Shown here in pieces: positions 48,584 through 58,240 of a stretch of DNA of 64,000 nt (the stretch's first letter is position 1; each line of letters starts with the position of its first letter). This DNA is from Thalassotalea mangrovi (GTDB lineage Bacteria > Pseudomonadota > Gammaproteobacteria > Enterobacterales > Alteromonadaceae). The stretch is from contig NZ_SWDB01000022.1 in NCBI RefSeq assembly GCF_005116735.1, positions 1-64,000 of the forward strand, given 5' to 3'. The translations under genes were made by a program, and so were the position numbers. Below the pieces are notes generated by a model. It was not told the DNA's origin and ran no database searches. It saw only the letters and a program-made list of their open reading frames with translations.

Positions 48584-49216
48584 TTGTCTACGCCGTTTCA
48601 AAACAGACTGGTTGGTACCATCATAGTTGCAGCCGCTGCGGTGATTTTTTTACCAGAACTTCTGGATGGGGAAAAGCAGGCCTATCAATCGCAATTTGAA
48701 GAGATCCCCGAGGCACCTGAAGCCTTATCTGTGGTTGAAATTCCTGCCATGAATGAACAGGCATTAATCGCCCGGGCGCAACCTCAACCCCTTGAAGATG
48801 AAGTAGCGTTAGATGACGATGCCGATGCGAAACCTACCAGTACTGTTTCACAACAACCCACAGAATCCACAAATAAAACTGCCGTTGCAAGATCCTTTGA
48901 AAATAACCCGCAACCTGTAGTGACTAAGCCAGATAACGCCGCCGCAAGCAAGACCACAAGTGATAGTAAAGCGGTTGGTTGGGTTATTCAGCTCGGCAGT
49001 TTTCGACACCAGAATAATGTAGAGCAACTTACCCTGAAACTGAAAAATGCGGGGTACACGGTATTTACCCGGCCAGTAAAAACTCAGGCGGGAACCCTGA
49101 CCAAGGTCTTTATCGGTCCGTCCGTAGAACGCAGTGCACTGGAATCCGAGTTAAGCAAACTTGAAAAATTAACGGGTGTGCAGGGACGAATCGCCGTATT
49201 TGATCCTTTAGGCTAA
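48584..49216 (+). CDS. dedD: SPOR-domain cell-division protein DedD
   Basis: Inner-membrane protein that binds denuded septal peptidoglycan through its SPOR domain and assists division. 210 residues. Short cytoplasmic N-terminus, one membrane helix (LVGTIIVAAAAVIFLPELL), an acidic and Gln/Pro-rich linker (about 30-135), then SPOR (WVIQLGSFRHQNNVEQLTLK ... KVFIGP). The start is a TTG at 48584: AAGGAG is placed six bases before it, while no ATG fits. Order accD-folC-dedD-cvpA-purF is conserved in gammaproteobacteria. Confidence 0.93.
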   Translation: MSTPFQNRLVGTIIVAAAAVIFLPELLDGEKQAYQSQFEEIPEAPEALSVVEIPAMNEQALIARAQPQPLEDEVALDDDADAKPTSTVSQQPTESTNKTAVARSFENNPQPVVTKPDNAAASKTTSDSKAVGWVIQLGSFRHQNNVEQLTLKLKNAGYTVFTRPVKTQAGTLTKVFIGPSVERSALESELSKLEKLTGVQGRIAVFDPLG

Positions 49217-49560
49217 AGCCCGCTCGTCCGGCTCGTATTCGTGTCGCAGAATTCAATGGTACGTTTGAAACGATAAGCGTATCAGCAGACTTAATGATAG
49301 GGCAGTTAATTGGCGGTTGTTGAATAAAATTTGTCCAACAAAGACCAGCACGCTCTAAGGTAGAGCGCACTGCCAGTAACGACTTGTTGTTCAAACGGAT
49401 TAGTGAAAACAAGATGACAAAGCGCACGAGTAAATTAGCGGCAAGCGGGATTGGATACCCGTTCGACAACATTTTGTTTACATAAATAAGCCACAAATAA
49501 TTAGTATTAAAAGCGCCGATTCTGTTAGAATGCGCCGCGTAACGAATAGGATGACGACAA
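49217..49560. other. 344-bp intergenic region between dedD and cvpA
   Basis: Unusually large for this normally tight operon. Minus-strand translation stays open from 49496 into dedD, but it has no recognisable protein features. Words such as GAGCG appear near a TCTAAGGTAGA inverted motif (about 49355-49368). I see no tRNA, terminator or promoter with confidence. It may be an inserted repeat whose other copies lie outside this window. Confidence 0.35.
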
Positions 49561-50043
49561 ATGGTTTGGGTGGATTACCTGATATTCATAGTGATTGGTC
49601 TTTCGATGCTGATCAGCCTGATCAGGGGCTTTGTAAAAGAAGCAATATCACTCGCTATTTGGGTTTGTGCATTTTTTGTTGCCAGCACGTTTTATCAGCA
49701 GTTGGCCGCGTATCTGGTCAATATCGAAGATAATGTACTGCGCAATGCGGCAGCGATTGGCATATTATTTGTTGCTACTCTGATTCTTGGGGCGATGGTT
49801 AACTATATCATTGCCCAGTTGGTCGACAAGACTGGTTTAAGTGGTACTGATCGTATACTGGGACTGGTCTTTGGTGGCTTACGCGGCGTTTTAATTGTCA
49901 GTGCATCCTTGTTTTTCCTGGATGTATTCACCCCGGCACCGTCCTCTGACTGGTGGCAGGGCTCGACCTTAATACCCGAATTCAGAGTAGTAATAGAATG
50001 GTTCTTTGCCTATGTTGAATCCTCGTCAAGTTTCCTGTCTTAA
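49561..50043 (+). CDS. cvpA: CvpA family membrane protein
   Basis: 160-residue inner-membrane protein with four hydrophobic helices ([65 protein letters not shown]). CvpA is linked to colicin V export and to envelope maintenance, but its biochemistry is not known. Family signature [16 protein letters not shown] and [15 protein letters not shown] are present. Directly upstream of purF (26 bp), as is common in proteobacteria, so co-transcription is likely. Confidence 0.93.
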   Translation: MVWVDYLIFIVIGLSMLISLIRGFVKEAISLAIWVCAFFVASTFYQQLAAYLVNIEDNVLRNAAAIGILFVATLILGAMVNYIIAQLVDKTGLSGTDRILGLVFGGLRGVLIVSASLFFLDVFTPAPSSDWWQGSTLIPEFRVVIEWFFAYVESSSSFLS

Positions 50044-50069
50044 CTAGATATTTTCGGAGAATTTATTTC

Positions 50070-51587
50070 ATGTGTGGTATTGTTGGCATGGTTGGTCACT
50101 CACCGGTAAGCCAAGCTCTATATGATGGTCTAACCGTTATTCAACATCGAGGGCAGGATGCTGCCGGTATTGTAACGATAAGTGATAATACCTTTCGACT
50201 TCGCAAAGCCAATGGGTTAGTTAAAGATGTATTTCATACCCGGCACATGCTTCGGTTACAAGGAAATATTGGCATCGGCCATGTAAGATATCCAACCGCA
50301 GGTACCTCAAGCTCTTCAGAAGCACAGCCGTTTTACGCAAATTCCCCTTATGGTATCTCCCTGGCACACAATGGTAACCTTACCAACGCCGATGAGTTAA
50401 AATCCTGGATCTTCAACAAAGCCCGCCGTCACGTTAACACCACATCTGATTCTGAATTACTACTAAATATCTTTGCTCATCAGTTGCAGCAGGCTAAGAA
50501 CCTGGAGCTGACCGCAGAAGATATTTTTAACGCCGTCGCTGAAGTTCATAACCTGGTGCGCGGTGCCTACGCGACAGTAGCCTTGATTATTGGCCACGGT
50601 ATGGTCGCATTCAGAGACCCACATGGTATTCGCCCACTGGTATTCGGTAAACGAGAAACCGAAAAAGGGATGGAGTATATGGTGGCTTCTGAATCCGTCG
50701 CTTTGGATGCCTGTGATTTTGAGTTTATTCGCGATGTCGCGCCTGGTGAAGCAATTTATATCACTGAAGACGGACAGTTATTCTCCAGTCAGTGTGCACA
50801 GAATCCAACATATAACCCCTGCATCTTTGAGTTTGTCTATTTTGCCCGTCCGGATTCGACCATTGATAAGATGTCGGTATACGCATCACGGGTGGAAATG
50901 GGAACTGCGCTGGGCAAGAAAATTGCCCGGGAGTGGGATGACCTGGATATTGATGTCGTGATCCCGATTCCTGAGACGTCAAACGATATTGCACTGCAAA
51001 TCGCCCAGCAACTAGATATCCCATACCGTCAGGGCTTTGTGAAAAACCGTTATGTTGGCCGCACATTTATTATGCCGGGGCAAGCGGAACGGAAAAAGTC
51101 GGTTAAGCGTAAGCTCAATGCGATTACTCAGGAATTCAAAGGTAAGAATGTCCTGTTGGTTGACGACTCCATTGTTCGCGGCACCACATCGGAACAGATC
51201 ATTGAGATGGCTCGCAATGCCGGGGCAAAGAAAGTGTATTTTGCATCCGCAGCGCCGGAAGTTCGCTTCCCGAATGTTTATGGCATTGATATGCCGTCGG
51301 CAACCGAGTTGATTGCTCATGGCCGTGAGCTCGAGGATATTTGCGAGCTGATTGGTGCTGATAAGCTGATTTTCCAGGATTTAGCCGATCTGGTTAATGC
51401 GGTGGGCAAAGGGAATAAAGACATTAAAGCCTTTGAAACCTCGGTATTCAATGGTACCTACATCACCAATGACATTGATCATAGTTATCTGGAAAAACTT
51501 GATGCTATGCGCAATAACGAAAGCAAGGAACAGGCTGATAAAGAAGCCGACTCTATCCTTGATTTGCATAATGAGGGGAGCGATTAA
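50070..51587 (+). CDS. purF: Amidophosphoribosyltransferase
   Basis: First committed step of purine synthesis: PRPP plus glutamine gives phosphoribosylamine. 505 residues. The N-terminal nucleophile C2 ([17 protein letters not shown]) becomes terminal after methionine removal; glutaminase motifs [10 protein letters not shown] and HNGNLTN follow. The phosphoribosyltransferase PRPP loop is [22 protein letters not shown] lies eleven bases before the ATG. No PurR box was recognised upstream. A strong bidirectional terminator follows. Confidence 0.97.
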   Translation: MCGIVGMVGHSPVSQALYDGLTVIQHRGQDAAGIVTISDNTFRLRKANGLVKDVFHTRHMLRLQGNIGIGHVRYPTAGTSSSSEAQPFYANSPYGISLAHNGNLTNADELKSWIFNKARRHVNTTSDSELLLNIFAHQLQQAKNLELTAEDIFNAVAEVHNLVRGAYATVALIIGHGMVAFRDPHGIRPLVFGKRETEKGMEYMVASESVALDACDFEFIRDVAPGEAIYITEDGQLFSSQCAQNPTYNPCIFEFVYFARPDSTIDKMSVYASRVEMGTALGKKIAREWDDLDIDVVIPIPETSNDIALQIAQQLDIPYRQGFVKNRYVGRTFIMPGQAERKKSVKRKLNAITQEFKGKNVLLVDDSIVRGTTSEQIIEMARNAGAKKVYFASAAPEVRFPNVYGIDMPSATELIAHGRELEDICELIGADKLIFQDLADLVNAVGKGNKDIKAFETSVFNGTYITNDIDHSYLEKLDAMRNNESKEQADKEADSILDLHNEGSD

Positions 51588-51604
51588 GGTCGCTTCACAC
51601 AAAT

Positions 51605-51632
51605 AAAAAAAGCCGCATTAGCGGCTTTTTTT
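51605..51632 (+). terminator. Bidirectional terminator between purF and the Yip1 gene
   Basis: Stem AAAAAAGCCGC/GCGGCTTTTTT with loop ATTA (51605-51616 and 51621-51632). A/T tracts on both sides allow use by both converging genes. Confidence 0.92.
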
Positions 51633-51651
51633 TATGTCATCAACCAGGCTG

Positions 51652-52251
51652 TTAGCCGGTGAACTCTGGTCCAAAGCCAAGGGTCCACGCCATTGCCGTG
51701 GCGGCCAATACACAAACCAACAGTACCAGCCCACAGGTTACTACCGAACTGGCATACAAAAAGCCTTTTTCTTCCGGTATATGCATCAGTATTGGAGTGC
51801 CGGAATACAACAGGTAGACCGAATAAGCTACCGCCAGCATACCGGCTATAGAAAATACCCAGAGTACGGGATACAGGGCTGCAACCCCAACCATTAATAC
51901 CGGGGTCGACGCATAGGCTGCCAGTTCCAGTGATTGTGATATGTCCGGTCTGGCGTCGAACGTTTTCGCCATCCAATGGATCAGGTAGGTAAGGGCTACC
52001 AGTGCTACGATAATGGCGCAATACATTGATACGGCCAGTAGCATTGCGCTGGGTTTGGTTAACATAATGGGATCACCAGCGCCAATTTGCCAACCAATGT
52101 GTGCAGCGGCAAAATAACCGCAGATTGAAGGTATTAAAGCCACTACCAGTATGTGTGCCATGCTATAAACAATGCCTTCATGCCGGGAGTCAATCTCATT
52201 CCATTCTTGTCGTGGGTGGGCGTATAATCCCCAGATATGATTTAGGATCAT
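51652..52251 (-). CDS. Yip1-family inner-membrane protein
   Basis: 199 residues with about five hydrophobic helices and the Yip1 layout seen in YohC-like bacterial proteins: N-terminal MILNHIWGLYAHPRQEWNEI followed by helices at about 30-48, 68-92, 108-128, 134-150 and 168-192. KPSAMLLAVSMYCAIIVALV and the Thr/Pro-rich TPVLMVGVAALYP are characteristic. Function is not established. Convergent with purF and apparently a single gene. Confidence 0.85.
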   Translation of the reverse strand: MILNHIWGLYAHPRQEWNEIDSRHEGIVYSMAHILVVALIPSICGYFAAAHIGWQIGAGDPIMLTKPSAMLLAVSMYCAIIVALVALTYLIHWMAKTFDARPDISQSLELAAYASTPVLMVGVAALYPVLWVFSIAGMLAVAYSVYLLYSGTPILMHIPEEKGFLYASSVVTCGLVLLVCVLAATAMAWTLGFGPEFTG

Positions 52252-52484
52252 AATTTTCTTCCTCTTTCGCTATCCCCAGGTAAGCATCAACCTCTCATGC
52301 TCGCTGTTGTCGCCTTTATTTTTATCGTTTTGTTATTGTTTTTAATAAGGCACAATTATATTTATGTCGTATGTGTAATAAATAATCAAGAGTTGTTTAA
52401 GAAATACGCGATAAAGCTGTTTTAGATCAATAACGCAGAGGGAAGGTGTGAGTCTGCGGCTGGAAAAAATAAACTTTTTGGAAA

Positions 52485-52760
52485 TCAGTATCTTTTGATC
52501 CTCGTAACTTTCATGTATTCAATGTCCATCCCGGCTATTTTTTCGGTAGCGGGATAATAGGTAATATTCACTTTTTGACCGATCAGGCTTTGGTACATCT
52601 GTTTGCGCCGATATTTGAATGGTACCGAATAGCCGCTAATCATAACGGTGTTTAAATACCAGTCTCCATCTTCACGTTGCACATGCGAAGTCACCTTAAC
52701 GCCGTCCAGTTGATTCAGCGATTGATGTTTGCTGAGTAATTGCTTTACGTCTTTATTCAT
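52485..52760 (-). CDS. Small unknown protein
   Basis: 91 residues, not recognised. It starts MNKDVKQLLSKHQSLNQLDG and is rich in Lys, Tyr and beta-prone stretches (VKVTSHVQREDGDWYLNTVM; KVNITYYPATEKIAGMDIEY). No signal peptide or membrane helix. The frame is open to 52811, but that extension would include the terminator of the upstream aldehyde dehydrogenase gene, so the ATG at 52760 (with an AGGCCAGGA stretch just upstream) is preferred. Codon use looks like that of the neighbours. Confidence 0.7.
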   Translation of the reverse strand: MNKDVKQLLSKHQSLNQLDGVKVTSHVQREDGDWYLNTVMISGYSVPFKYRRKQMYQSLIGQKVNITYYPATEKIAGMDIEYMKVTRIKRY

Positions 52761-52783
52761 AAATCCTGGCCTGTGGCGGTTAA

Positions 52784-52808
52784 AAAAAAGCGCCATCAGG
52801 CGCTTTTT
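52784..52808 (-). terminator. Terminator of the aldehyde dehydrogenase gene
   Basis: On the minus strand, stem AAAAAGCGCC/GGCGCTTTTT with a 4-base loop is followed by TTT. It starts 13 bp after the ALDH stop and lies upstream of the small unknown gene. Confidence 0.88.
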
Positions 52809-52820
52809 CAACGTTTGCTG

Positions 52821-54188
52821 TTAGCGAATCTTTTTAAGGAAGTTCAACTTCCAGTCTTTGTAAGGTGCAAAACGAACAGGCAGATCAGCCATAAATGGAC
52901 GTTTTAACACCGATTTTAAGTGCGAGAAGTTTTCAAAGCCGGATTTACCGGAATACTGGCCAATACCGCTTGGGCCTGTGCCACCAAAAGGCAGATCCGG
53001 TACCGCATTAAACATTACCACGTCATTGATACACTGACTGCCGGCACTGATTTCCTGTTGCCATTGCTGTTTTTGTTCATTGTCTTTGGTAAAAATATAG
53101 GCGGACAATGGCTTATCCCGTTCCAGGACAAATTGCTTGGCACTGGCAAAGTCTTCTACGCAAACAATCGGCAGAATCGGCCCAAATATTTCCTCGGTCA
53201 TCAGTTTCGAGTCAAGCTCCGGGTTAACCACCACCGTAGGCTCGATATAGCAATCTTCAATGGAGTAATTTCCGCCGAGCACGATTTCTCCGGAGTCAAG
53301 ATAGCTGGTAAGGCGCTCGGTATGGCGAGGATTAATAATCCGTCCATAACTCTTGCTTAACTGTGGATTATCCCCGTACATCGCTTTTAGCTCTTTGGTC
53401 AGGGCATCGACCAGGGGTTTGACCATATATTTATGGGTCAGGATATAATCTGGCGCAATACAGGTTTGTCCTGCGTTCATCCATTTTCCCCAGGCCAGTC
53501 GCTGGGCGGTAATTTTCATATTGGCACTCTGGTCAATGTACACCGGGCTCTTGCCGCCTAACTCCAGGGTAACCGGAGTCAGATGCTTTGCTGCGGCGCA
53601 CATGACGATGCGGCCAACATTGCCATTACCGGTATACATGATATGGTCAAAATTCAAATCCAGTAATTGGGTCGACTCTTCGATGCCACCTTCGACCACC
53701 GTTACCGCTTGCTTATCCAGGTACAAAGGGATGATAGTGGCAAGCAATCTCGAGGTGTTTTCTGCCATTTCCGAGGGCTTGATGATGGCACAATTGCCAG
53801 CAGCAATGACCGCAACCAAGGGAGCCAGGACCAGTTGCAATGGATAGTTCCATGCGCCCATGATTAATACGCTACCGACGGGCTCAGGCACAATATAAGA
53901 AGACCCCGGCTGTGCGACTACGGGCGTCTTTACCTTTCTCGGTTTCGCCCATTTTTTTAAATGTTTGATGGTGTGGTCGACATCACCGGTGACATAAGAT
54001 ACTTCCGTGATCCACGATTCCTGCTCCGGTTTACCTAAATCTTTTTCCAGAGCATGAAGGATTTCTGCCTCATGGTTAATCACCATGGCTTTTATTTGTT
54101 GTAACTGTGTCGTTCGCCAGTTCAGATCACGGGTAACATTGCTGTGAAAGTAACGACGTTGTTGGTCGAGTATGTCTTGATAGTTCAA
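52821..54188 (-). CDS. Aldehyde dehydrogenase (ALDH3/coniferyl-aldehyde-type)
   Basis: 455 residues, the short form of ALDH without the long N-terminal arm, as in class 3 and coniferyl aldehyde dehydrogenases. The catalytic Glu is in VTLELGGKSPVYI (about 208) and the nucleophilic Cys in MNAGQTCIAPDY (about 242). EIFGPILPIVCVEDFASAKQ and FGGTGPSGIGQYSGKSGFENF are also family motifs. It oxidises an aldehyde with NAD(P); the substrate is unknown. A TetR gene lies 91 bp upstream on the same strand and may control it. Confidence 0.93.
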   Translation of the reverse strand: MNYQDILDQQRRYFHSNVTRDLNWRTTQLQQIKAMVINHEAEILHALEKDLGKPEQESWITEVSYVTGDVDHTIKHLKKWAKPRKVKTPVVAQPGSSYIVPEPVGSVLIMGAWNYPLQLVLAPLVAVIAAGNCAIIKPSEMAENTSRLLATIIPLYLDKQAVTVVEGGIEESTQLLDLNFDHIMYTGNGNVGRIVMCAAAKHLTPVTLELGGKSPVYIDQSANMKITAQRLAWGKWMNAGQTCIAPDYILTHKYMVKPLVDALTKELKAMYGDNPQLSKSYGRIINPRHTERLTSYLDSGEIVLGGNYSIEDCYIEPTVVVNPELDSKLMTEEIFGPILPIVCVEDFASAKQFVLERDKPLSAYIFTKDNEQKQQWQQEISAGSQCINDVVMFNAVPDLPFGGTGPSGIGQYSGKSGFENFSHLKSVLKRPFMADLPVRFAPYKDWKLNFLKKIR

Positions 54189-54279
54189 AATAAACTTCCT
54201 GGATAATATTTGTAAGTCTCAGAATTATTGATTAATCACAGGAGAGGTAGTGGGGGTGGCCGTCGTCTGACGACTGGTA

Positions 54280-54936
54280 TCAGGTTTTCAGACCCATGAC
54301 CCAGCTCAGTTGACGCTTGACCAGCATCCTGATTTCACTCATCTTAACGCTTTGTGGGGGCAAAGGTAAATACATATACTGAATTCGAGTAAACGCAATC
54401 ATCATTAACTCGGCATTCACATTCGGATCAACACGATTGAAATATCGACAGAATTTTGTAAATGGTTGTTTTAAATTATAAATGTGAGAGTGGGCAATTT
54501 CCCTTAACTCGTCTGAAAACATCATTTCGGTAAAAAATATTTGTTCTACCGCCAGGGCCTGAGGTCGATTAATGATATTGTCATACATATGCCGGGAGGC
54601 GAGATCCGCTAACTGTTCGCACAGTAATTTACGCACACTTAACTTGCGTCTGTCAGCCGCGCTGTAGGAGTCAATCAACGCAAACCCCTGTAACCACTGA
54701 TTGGAGTTGTCAGCAACAAACCGGATAGCACTTAATTCCATGGCTTCGCGCACCAGGTGTTTTATGTCAGTAAAATAATAGGTGGTCAGTGATAACTGAA
54801 TATTCGCCTGCTCTGCCACAGCCCGGTGGGTCGTTCCTTTGATACCAGAACTGGCAATGACGGCGATGGTTGCATCTAAAATTTTATGTCTGGTTTGCTC
54901 GCCCTTCGGGCTTTTCCTTACATTTGTACGTGCCAT
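54280..54936 (-). CDS. TetR/AcrR family transcriptional regulator
   Basis: 218 residues. The N-terminal helix-turn-helix is complete: TRHKILDATIAVIASSGIKG and TTHRAVAEQANIQLSLTTYY, then FTDIKHLVREAM. The C-terminal domain is a helical ligand pocket without recognisable specificity. It lies immediately upstream of the aldehyde dehydrogenase gene on the same strand, so it likely represses that gene and itself, perhaps in response to an aldehyde or fatty-acid compound. The inducer is inference only. Confidence 0.92.
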   Translation of the reverse strand: MARTNVRKSPKGEQTRHKILDATIAVIASSGIKGTTHRAVAEQANIQLSLTTYYFTDIKHLVREAMELSAIRFVADNSNQWLQGFALIDSYSAADRRKLSVRKLLCEQLADLASRHMYDNIINRPQALAVEQIFFTEMMFSDELREIAHSHIYNLKQPFTKFCRYFNRVDPNVNAELMMIAFTRIQYMYLPLPPQSVKMSEIRMLVKRQLSWVMGLKT

Positions 54937-55237
54937 TTATGTTCACATCCGTGCGTTACTGTATTAAAGGCATTTAATGCTTGTATGCCTCACCTTAATC
55001 AACATCAAAAATTTAGGCAATGGATTTTTAAGCTTCGCTGAACAGGACGGATCAGCGGATATCAATCCTGGAAACGGTTTTCTGGCCGTTAGCACAATTA
55101 ATTATTAGATATATTTTGGTTGTTAAAATCTGAACATTATTGTTGTGTTTATTGCGAATTAAAATTTCCATAATTCCGAGCTTAGCTGTGCTAAAATCGA
55201 CAGCCCGATAACCTGAAACTTCAAGCATATTTAACCC
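54937..55237. other. 301-bp AT-rich region between divergent tetR-type gene and miaE
   Basis: No coding frame. AT-rich, with direct words such as TAATTATTAGATATATTTTGG (about 55099-55119) that could hold promoters for both genes. I see no clear repeat, terminator or operator. Confidence 0.4.
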
Positions 55238-55999
55238 ATGTCGACCGATAATCTATTAGCGCCCATTTTATCCTTTTTACACTGTGAAACTCCGGACGCC
55301 TGGATAGAGAAAGCCAGACAGCCCGAGCAACTGGATTTATTGCTTACTGATCACATGATTTGTGAGCTGAAAGCGGCGCAAACGGCGATGTGGCTGATTC
55401 GTAAATATGCGGTGGATAAAGCTAGCGGTGATGAACTTCTCAACTGGCTGGCGCCCTATGAAAAGTTTATCTATCGAAAAGAGGGTAATCTTGAAACCTT
55501 GTCTGCCAAACTTAAACTTTCAAAAGCGATTGTGCCTAAGCCTGGCACTGGTATTGGCAGTGAACTGGTCGATAAAATGGTGTTGCTGATCAAAGAAGAG
55601 CTGCATCATTTTTATCAGGTGCTGGAGATCATGAACAGGCGTGGTATTGAGTATCATAATATTACCGCCGGGCGCTATGCCAAAGGCCTGATACGACATG
55701 TAAAAACGCACGAACCTGAAACCCTGATCGATAAGCTTATCTGCGGTGCATATATTGAAGCCCGTTCCTGCGAGCGGTTCGCCAAATTAGCCCCGTATCT
55801 TGATGATGAACTGAATAAGTTTTACGTGTCGTTACTGCGCTCAGAAGCTCGCCACTATCAGGATTACCTGAAACTTGCGGAACAGGTAGCGGGTGCAGAT
55901 ATTAGTGAACGTGTGAAGTTTTTCGGAAAGGTGGAGGCTGAGTTGATCAACTCTCCGGACGATGAATTTCGCTTTCACAGCGGTGTTCCGATTTCTTAG
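55238..55999 (+). CDS. miaE: tRNA-(ms2io6A37) hydroxylase MiaE
   Basis: Diiron enzyme that hydroxylates the isopentenyl side chain of ms2i6A at tRNA position 37, next to the anticodon. 253 residues. The ferritin-like metal ligands appear in DHMICELKAAQTAM, LIKEELHHFYQVLEI, YIEARSCERFAKL and RSEARHYQDYLKL. The N-terminus has the helical LLLTDHM region. Needs oxygen, so the organism is probably aerobic or facultative. The gene stands alone between intergenic gaps. Confidence 0.93.
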   Translation: MSTDNLLAPILSFLHCETPDAWIEKARQPEQLDLLLTDHMICELKAAQTAMWLIRKYAVDKASGDELLNWLAPYEKFIYRKEGNLETLSAKLKLSKAIVPKPGTGIGSELVDKMVLLIKEELHHFYQVLEIMNRRGIEYHNITAGRYAKGLIRHVKTHEPETLIDKLICGAYIEARSCERFAKLAPYLDDELNKFYVSLLRSEARHYQDYLKLAEQVAGADISERVKFFGKVEAELINSPDDEFRFHSGVPIS

Positions 56000-56110
56000 C
56001 TGCATCTCCTCAAACAACTAACCAGGTTGCGCTACCTGACAAGGGGACTATAGTTTAGTTAAGCCCTTTTTGTTTCCTGCTGTACGGAAAAATAACTCAG
56101 GAACACGTCA

Positions 56111-58036
56111 ATGCAAACCCTCTATAAACGCCACAGCTTGGTGGTGCTATTGTGCCTCATTCTATGTGCCTGTCAAAGTGCACCCGCGACTGACTCTTCA
56201 TTGCAAGCAGACAATGAAACCATCCCGGTTTCAGCAGAGCGCGAGATGGCGGATGATGAAATACTGTCCCCGATCAGCGAATCGGAACGATTGGCACTAT
56301 GGTTTGAGGATAAATACGAGCAGCAGCTGCAAATGAGCCCGTTAACCCTGACGCGGCTTGGTCGTAAAGATCAATATCATAAAGTGGATGATTTTTCCTT
56401 AGCCGCCATGGACGCTCATCTGAACTGGTTTGCCAATAGCATTGACGAATTGAAAACCCATTTTGACTATGAGTCATTAACTCCCCAGGCGAAGCTGTCA
56501 TATGATATCTGGGTTTATCAGTTTCAGTTAGCCCGCGATCGGCGCCTGTACTTTAATCACGAATATGTGTTTACCCAGATACAGGGGATCCAAACCTTGT
56601 TACCACAGGTGCTAATTAATTTTCATAATGTCGATAATAAAGCCGATATGGAAGCGTATATTGAGCGCTTAAAAGGTATGTCGGTGGCATTAAATACGTT
56701 ATTGGAACAGGCAAAGCACAAGTCCTCAGCAGGGTTTAGGCCACCGAAATTCGCCTACACCGGGGCAATGCAACAGATCAATAATCTAATTCGTGGTGAG
56801 CCCTTTCACCAGGGACCAGATTCACCATTGTGGGTCGATGTTAAGGAAAAAGTCACTGCACTCCAGCAAGCCGGTAAGATAACTGCCAGCGAGGCGCAAA
56901 GCCTGCGTTTTAATGCACGTAAAGCATTAACCCGGGACCTGTATTCTGCGTACCGAAACATCACTTCCTGGATGCAGAAAGAGTTGCGGCTCGCCATCGC
57001 TAATCCCACAGGGGTATCACGTTACCAAGATGGCGATGATTACTATGCGTATCGGTTGCGGCTTGCCACCAATAGTGATTTTTCTGCCAATGATATTCAC
57101 CAAATTGGCCTGGATGAGATCGATCGAATTACCGAGGAAATGATCGATATCAAGGATTCGGTTGGCTTTGATGGCAACCTCAATGAGTTTTTTGATTACC
57201 TGCAAACGGAACATCGATTTTTTTATCCAAATACCGATGAGGGCCGGCAAGAATATCTGCAACAAACCGAGGCAAACCTCGCATTTATTGAAGAAAGGCT
57301 AGGTAATTACTTCAGTACCTTGCCAAAGACGACATTGCAGGTAAAAAGGGTAGAGGCGTATCGGGAGCAGAATGGTGCAGCCCCGCATTATTATCCCGGA
57401 ACCCCGGATGGCAGCCGCCCCGGTGTTTATTACTCGCATTTATCAGATATGTCGACGCTGCATAAAAATGATATGGAGTCGATTGCTTACCATGAGGGTA
57501 ATCCTGGCCATCATATGCAAATCTCTATTGCTCAGGAGTTGACTGATTTACCGACTTTCAGAACTCAGGCGCACTTCGATTCTTATGTGGAAGGCTGGGC
57601 ATTGTATGCCGAATACCTTGCTAAAGAGATGGGCGCATATCAGGATCCTTATGCGGATTTCGGTCGCTTAACTACGGAAATGTGGCGGGCGGTTCGTTTA
57701 GTCGTTGACACTGGGTTGCACGCGAAAAACTGGAATGAGCAACAGGCAGTTGATTATTTTAAACAGCATACGCCGTTATCTGAGGAAATCATTCGCTCGG
57801 AAGTCCGGCGTTATCTGGTTTGGCCCGGTCAGGCTACGGCTTACAAAATGGGAATGATGAAAATCCAGTCATTACGAAAAATGGCTGAAACGCAATTGCA
57901 GCAGGATTTCGATATTCGTGAATTTCACGATGTTGTCCTGACGGGTGGTGCGCTGCCGTTGCATTTACTGGAACAGCGCGTTAATACATGGCTTGAGCAA
58001 GTGCCAACAGGCAATGGCGCAACCGTAGTGAAATAA
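56111..58036 (+). CDS. DUF885-family metallopeptidase-like lipoprotein
   Basis: 641 residues with a lipoprotein signal (LVVLLCLILCACQSAPAT). The C-terminal half carries the DUF885 motif AYHEGNPGHHMQISIAQE (His/Glu zinc-like site) followed by SYVEGWALYAEYLAKEMG with a further Glu ligand, and YLVWPGQATAYKMGMMKI. Family members are thought to be membrane-attached zinc carboxypeptidases or related hydrolases with unknown substrate. Periplasmic location is inferred from the signal. Preceded by a weak ribosome site (AGGAA), single transcript likely. Confidence 0.88.
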   Translation: MQTLYKRHSLVVLLCLILCACQSAPATDSSLQADNETIPVSAEREMADDEILSPISESERLALWFEDKYEQQLQMSPLTLTRLGRKDQYHKVDDFSLAAMDAHLNWFANSIDELKTHFDYESLTPQAKLSYDIWVYQFQLARDRRLYFNHEYVFTQIQGIQTLLPQVLINFHNVDNKADMEAYIERLKGMSVALNTLLEQAKHKSSAGFRPPKFAYTGAMQQINNLIRGEPFHQGPDSPLWVDVKEKVTALQQAGKITASEAQSLRFNARKALTRDLYSAYRNITSWMQKELRLAIANPTGVSRYQDGDDYYAYRLRLATNSDFSANDIHQIGLDEIDRITEEMIDIKDSVGFDGNLNEFFDYLQTEHRFFYPNTDEGRQEYLQQTEANLAFIEERLGNYFSTLPKTTLQVKRVEAYREQNGAAPHYYPGTPDGSRPGVYYSHLSDMSTLHKNDMESIAYHEGNPGHHMQISIAQELTDLPTFRTQAHFDSYVEGWALYAEYLAKEMGAYQDPYADFGRLTTEMWRAVRLVVDTGLHAKNWNEQQAVDYFKQHTPLSEEIIRSEVRRYLVWPGQATAYKMGMMKIQSLRKMAETQLQQDFDIREFHDVVLTGGALPLHLLEQRVNTWLEQVPTGNGATVVK

Positions 58037-58240
58037 TCGCAACTTTGAATATTGGCGAAACCTTACCCATTGATGGCGTTCGTTCGGGGCAAGGTATAAA
58101 AGTGGGGCATGGCCCCTAATCGACCGACCAGAATATTTTTCCGGCGGTTACTAGCGTAATAAGTGTGCTGTTCGTTGCAACGGTTTAACAATTAACAGGC
58201 ACTTATTGAACGACTTAGGGCTAGCAAAGGTTAACAGGTT

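Noticed and set aside
49110-49496. A 128-codon open frame on the minus strand after dedD
   Set aside because: It overlaps the end of dedD, has no ribosome site and no recognisable protein feature; kept only as an unexplained gap.
49500-49560. PurR box upstream of cvpA-purF
   Set aside because: No match to the ACGCAAACGTTTGCGT pattern could be found.
58106-58118. GGGGCATGGCCCC hairpin after the DUF885 gene
   Set aside because: The loop is too short for a stable hairpin and there is no T run, so I did not list it as a terminator.
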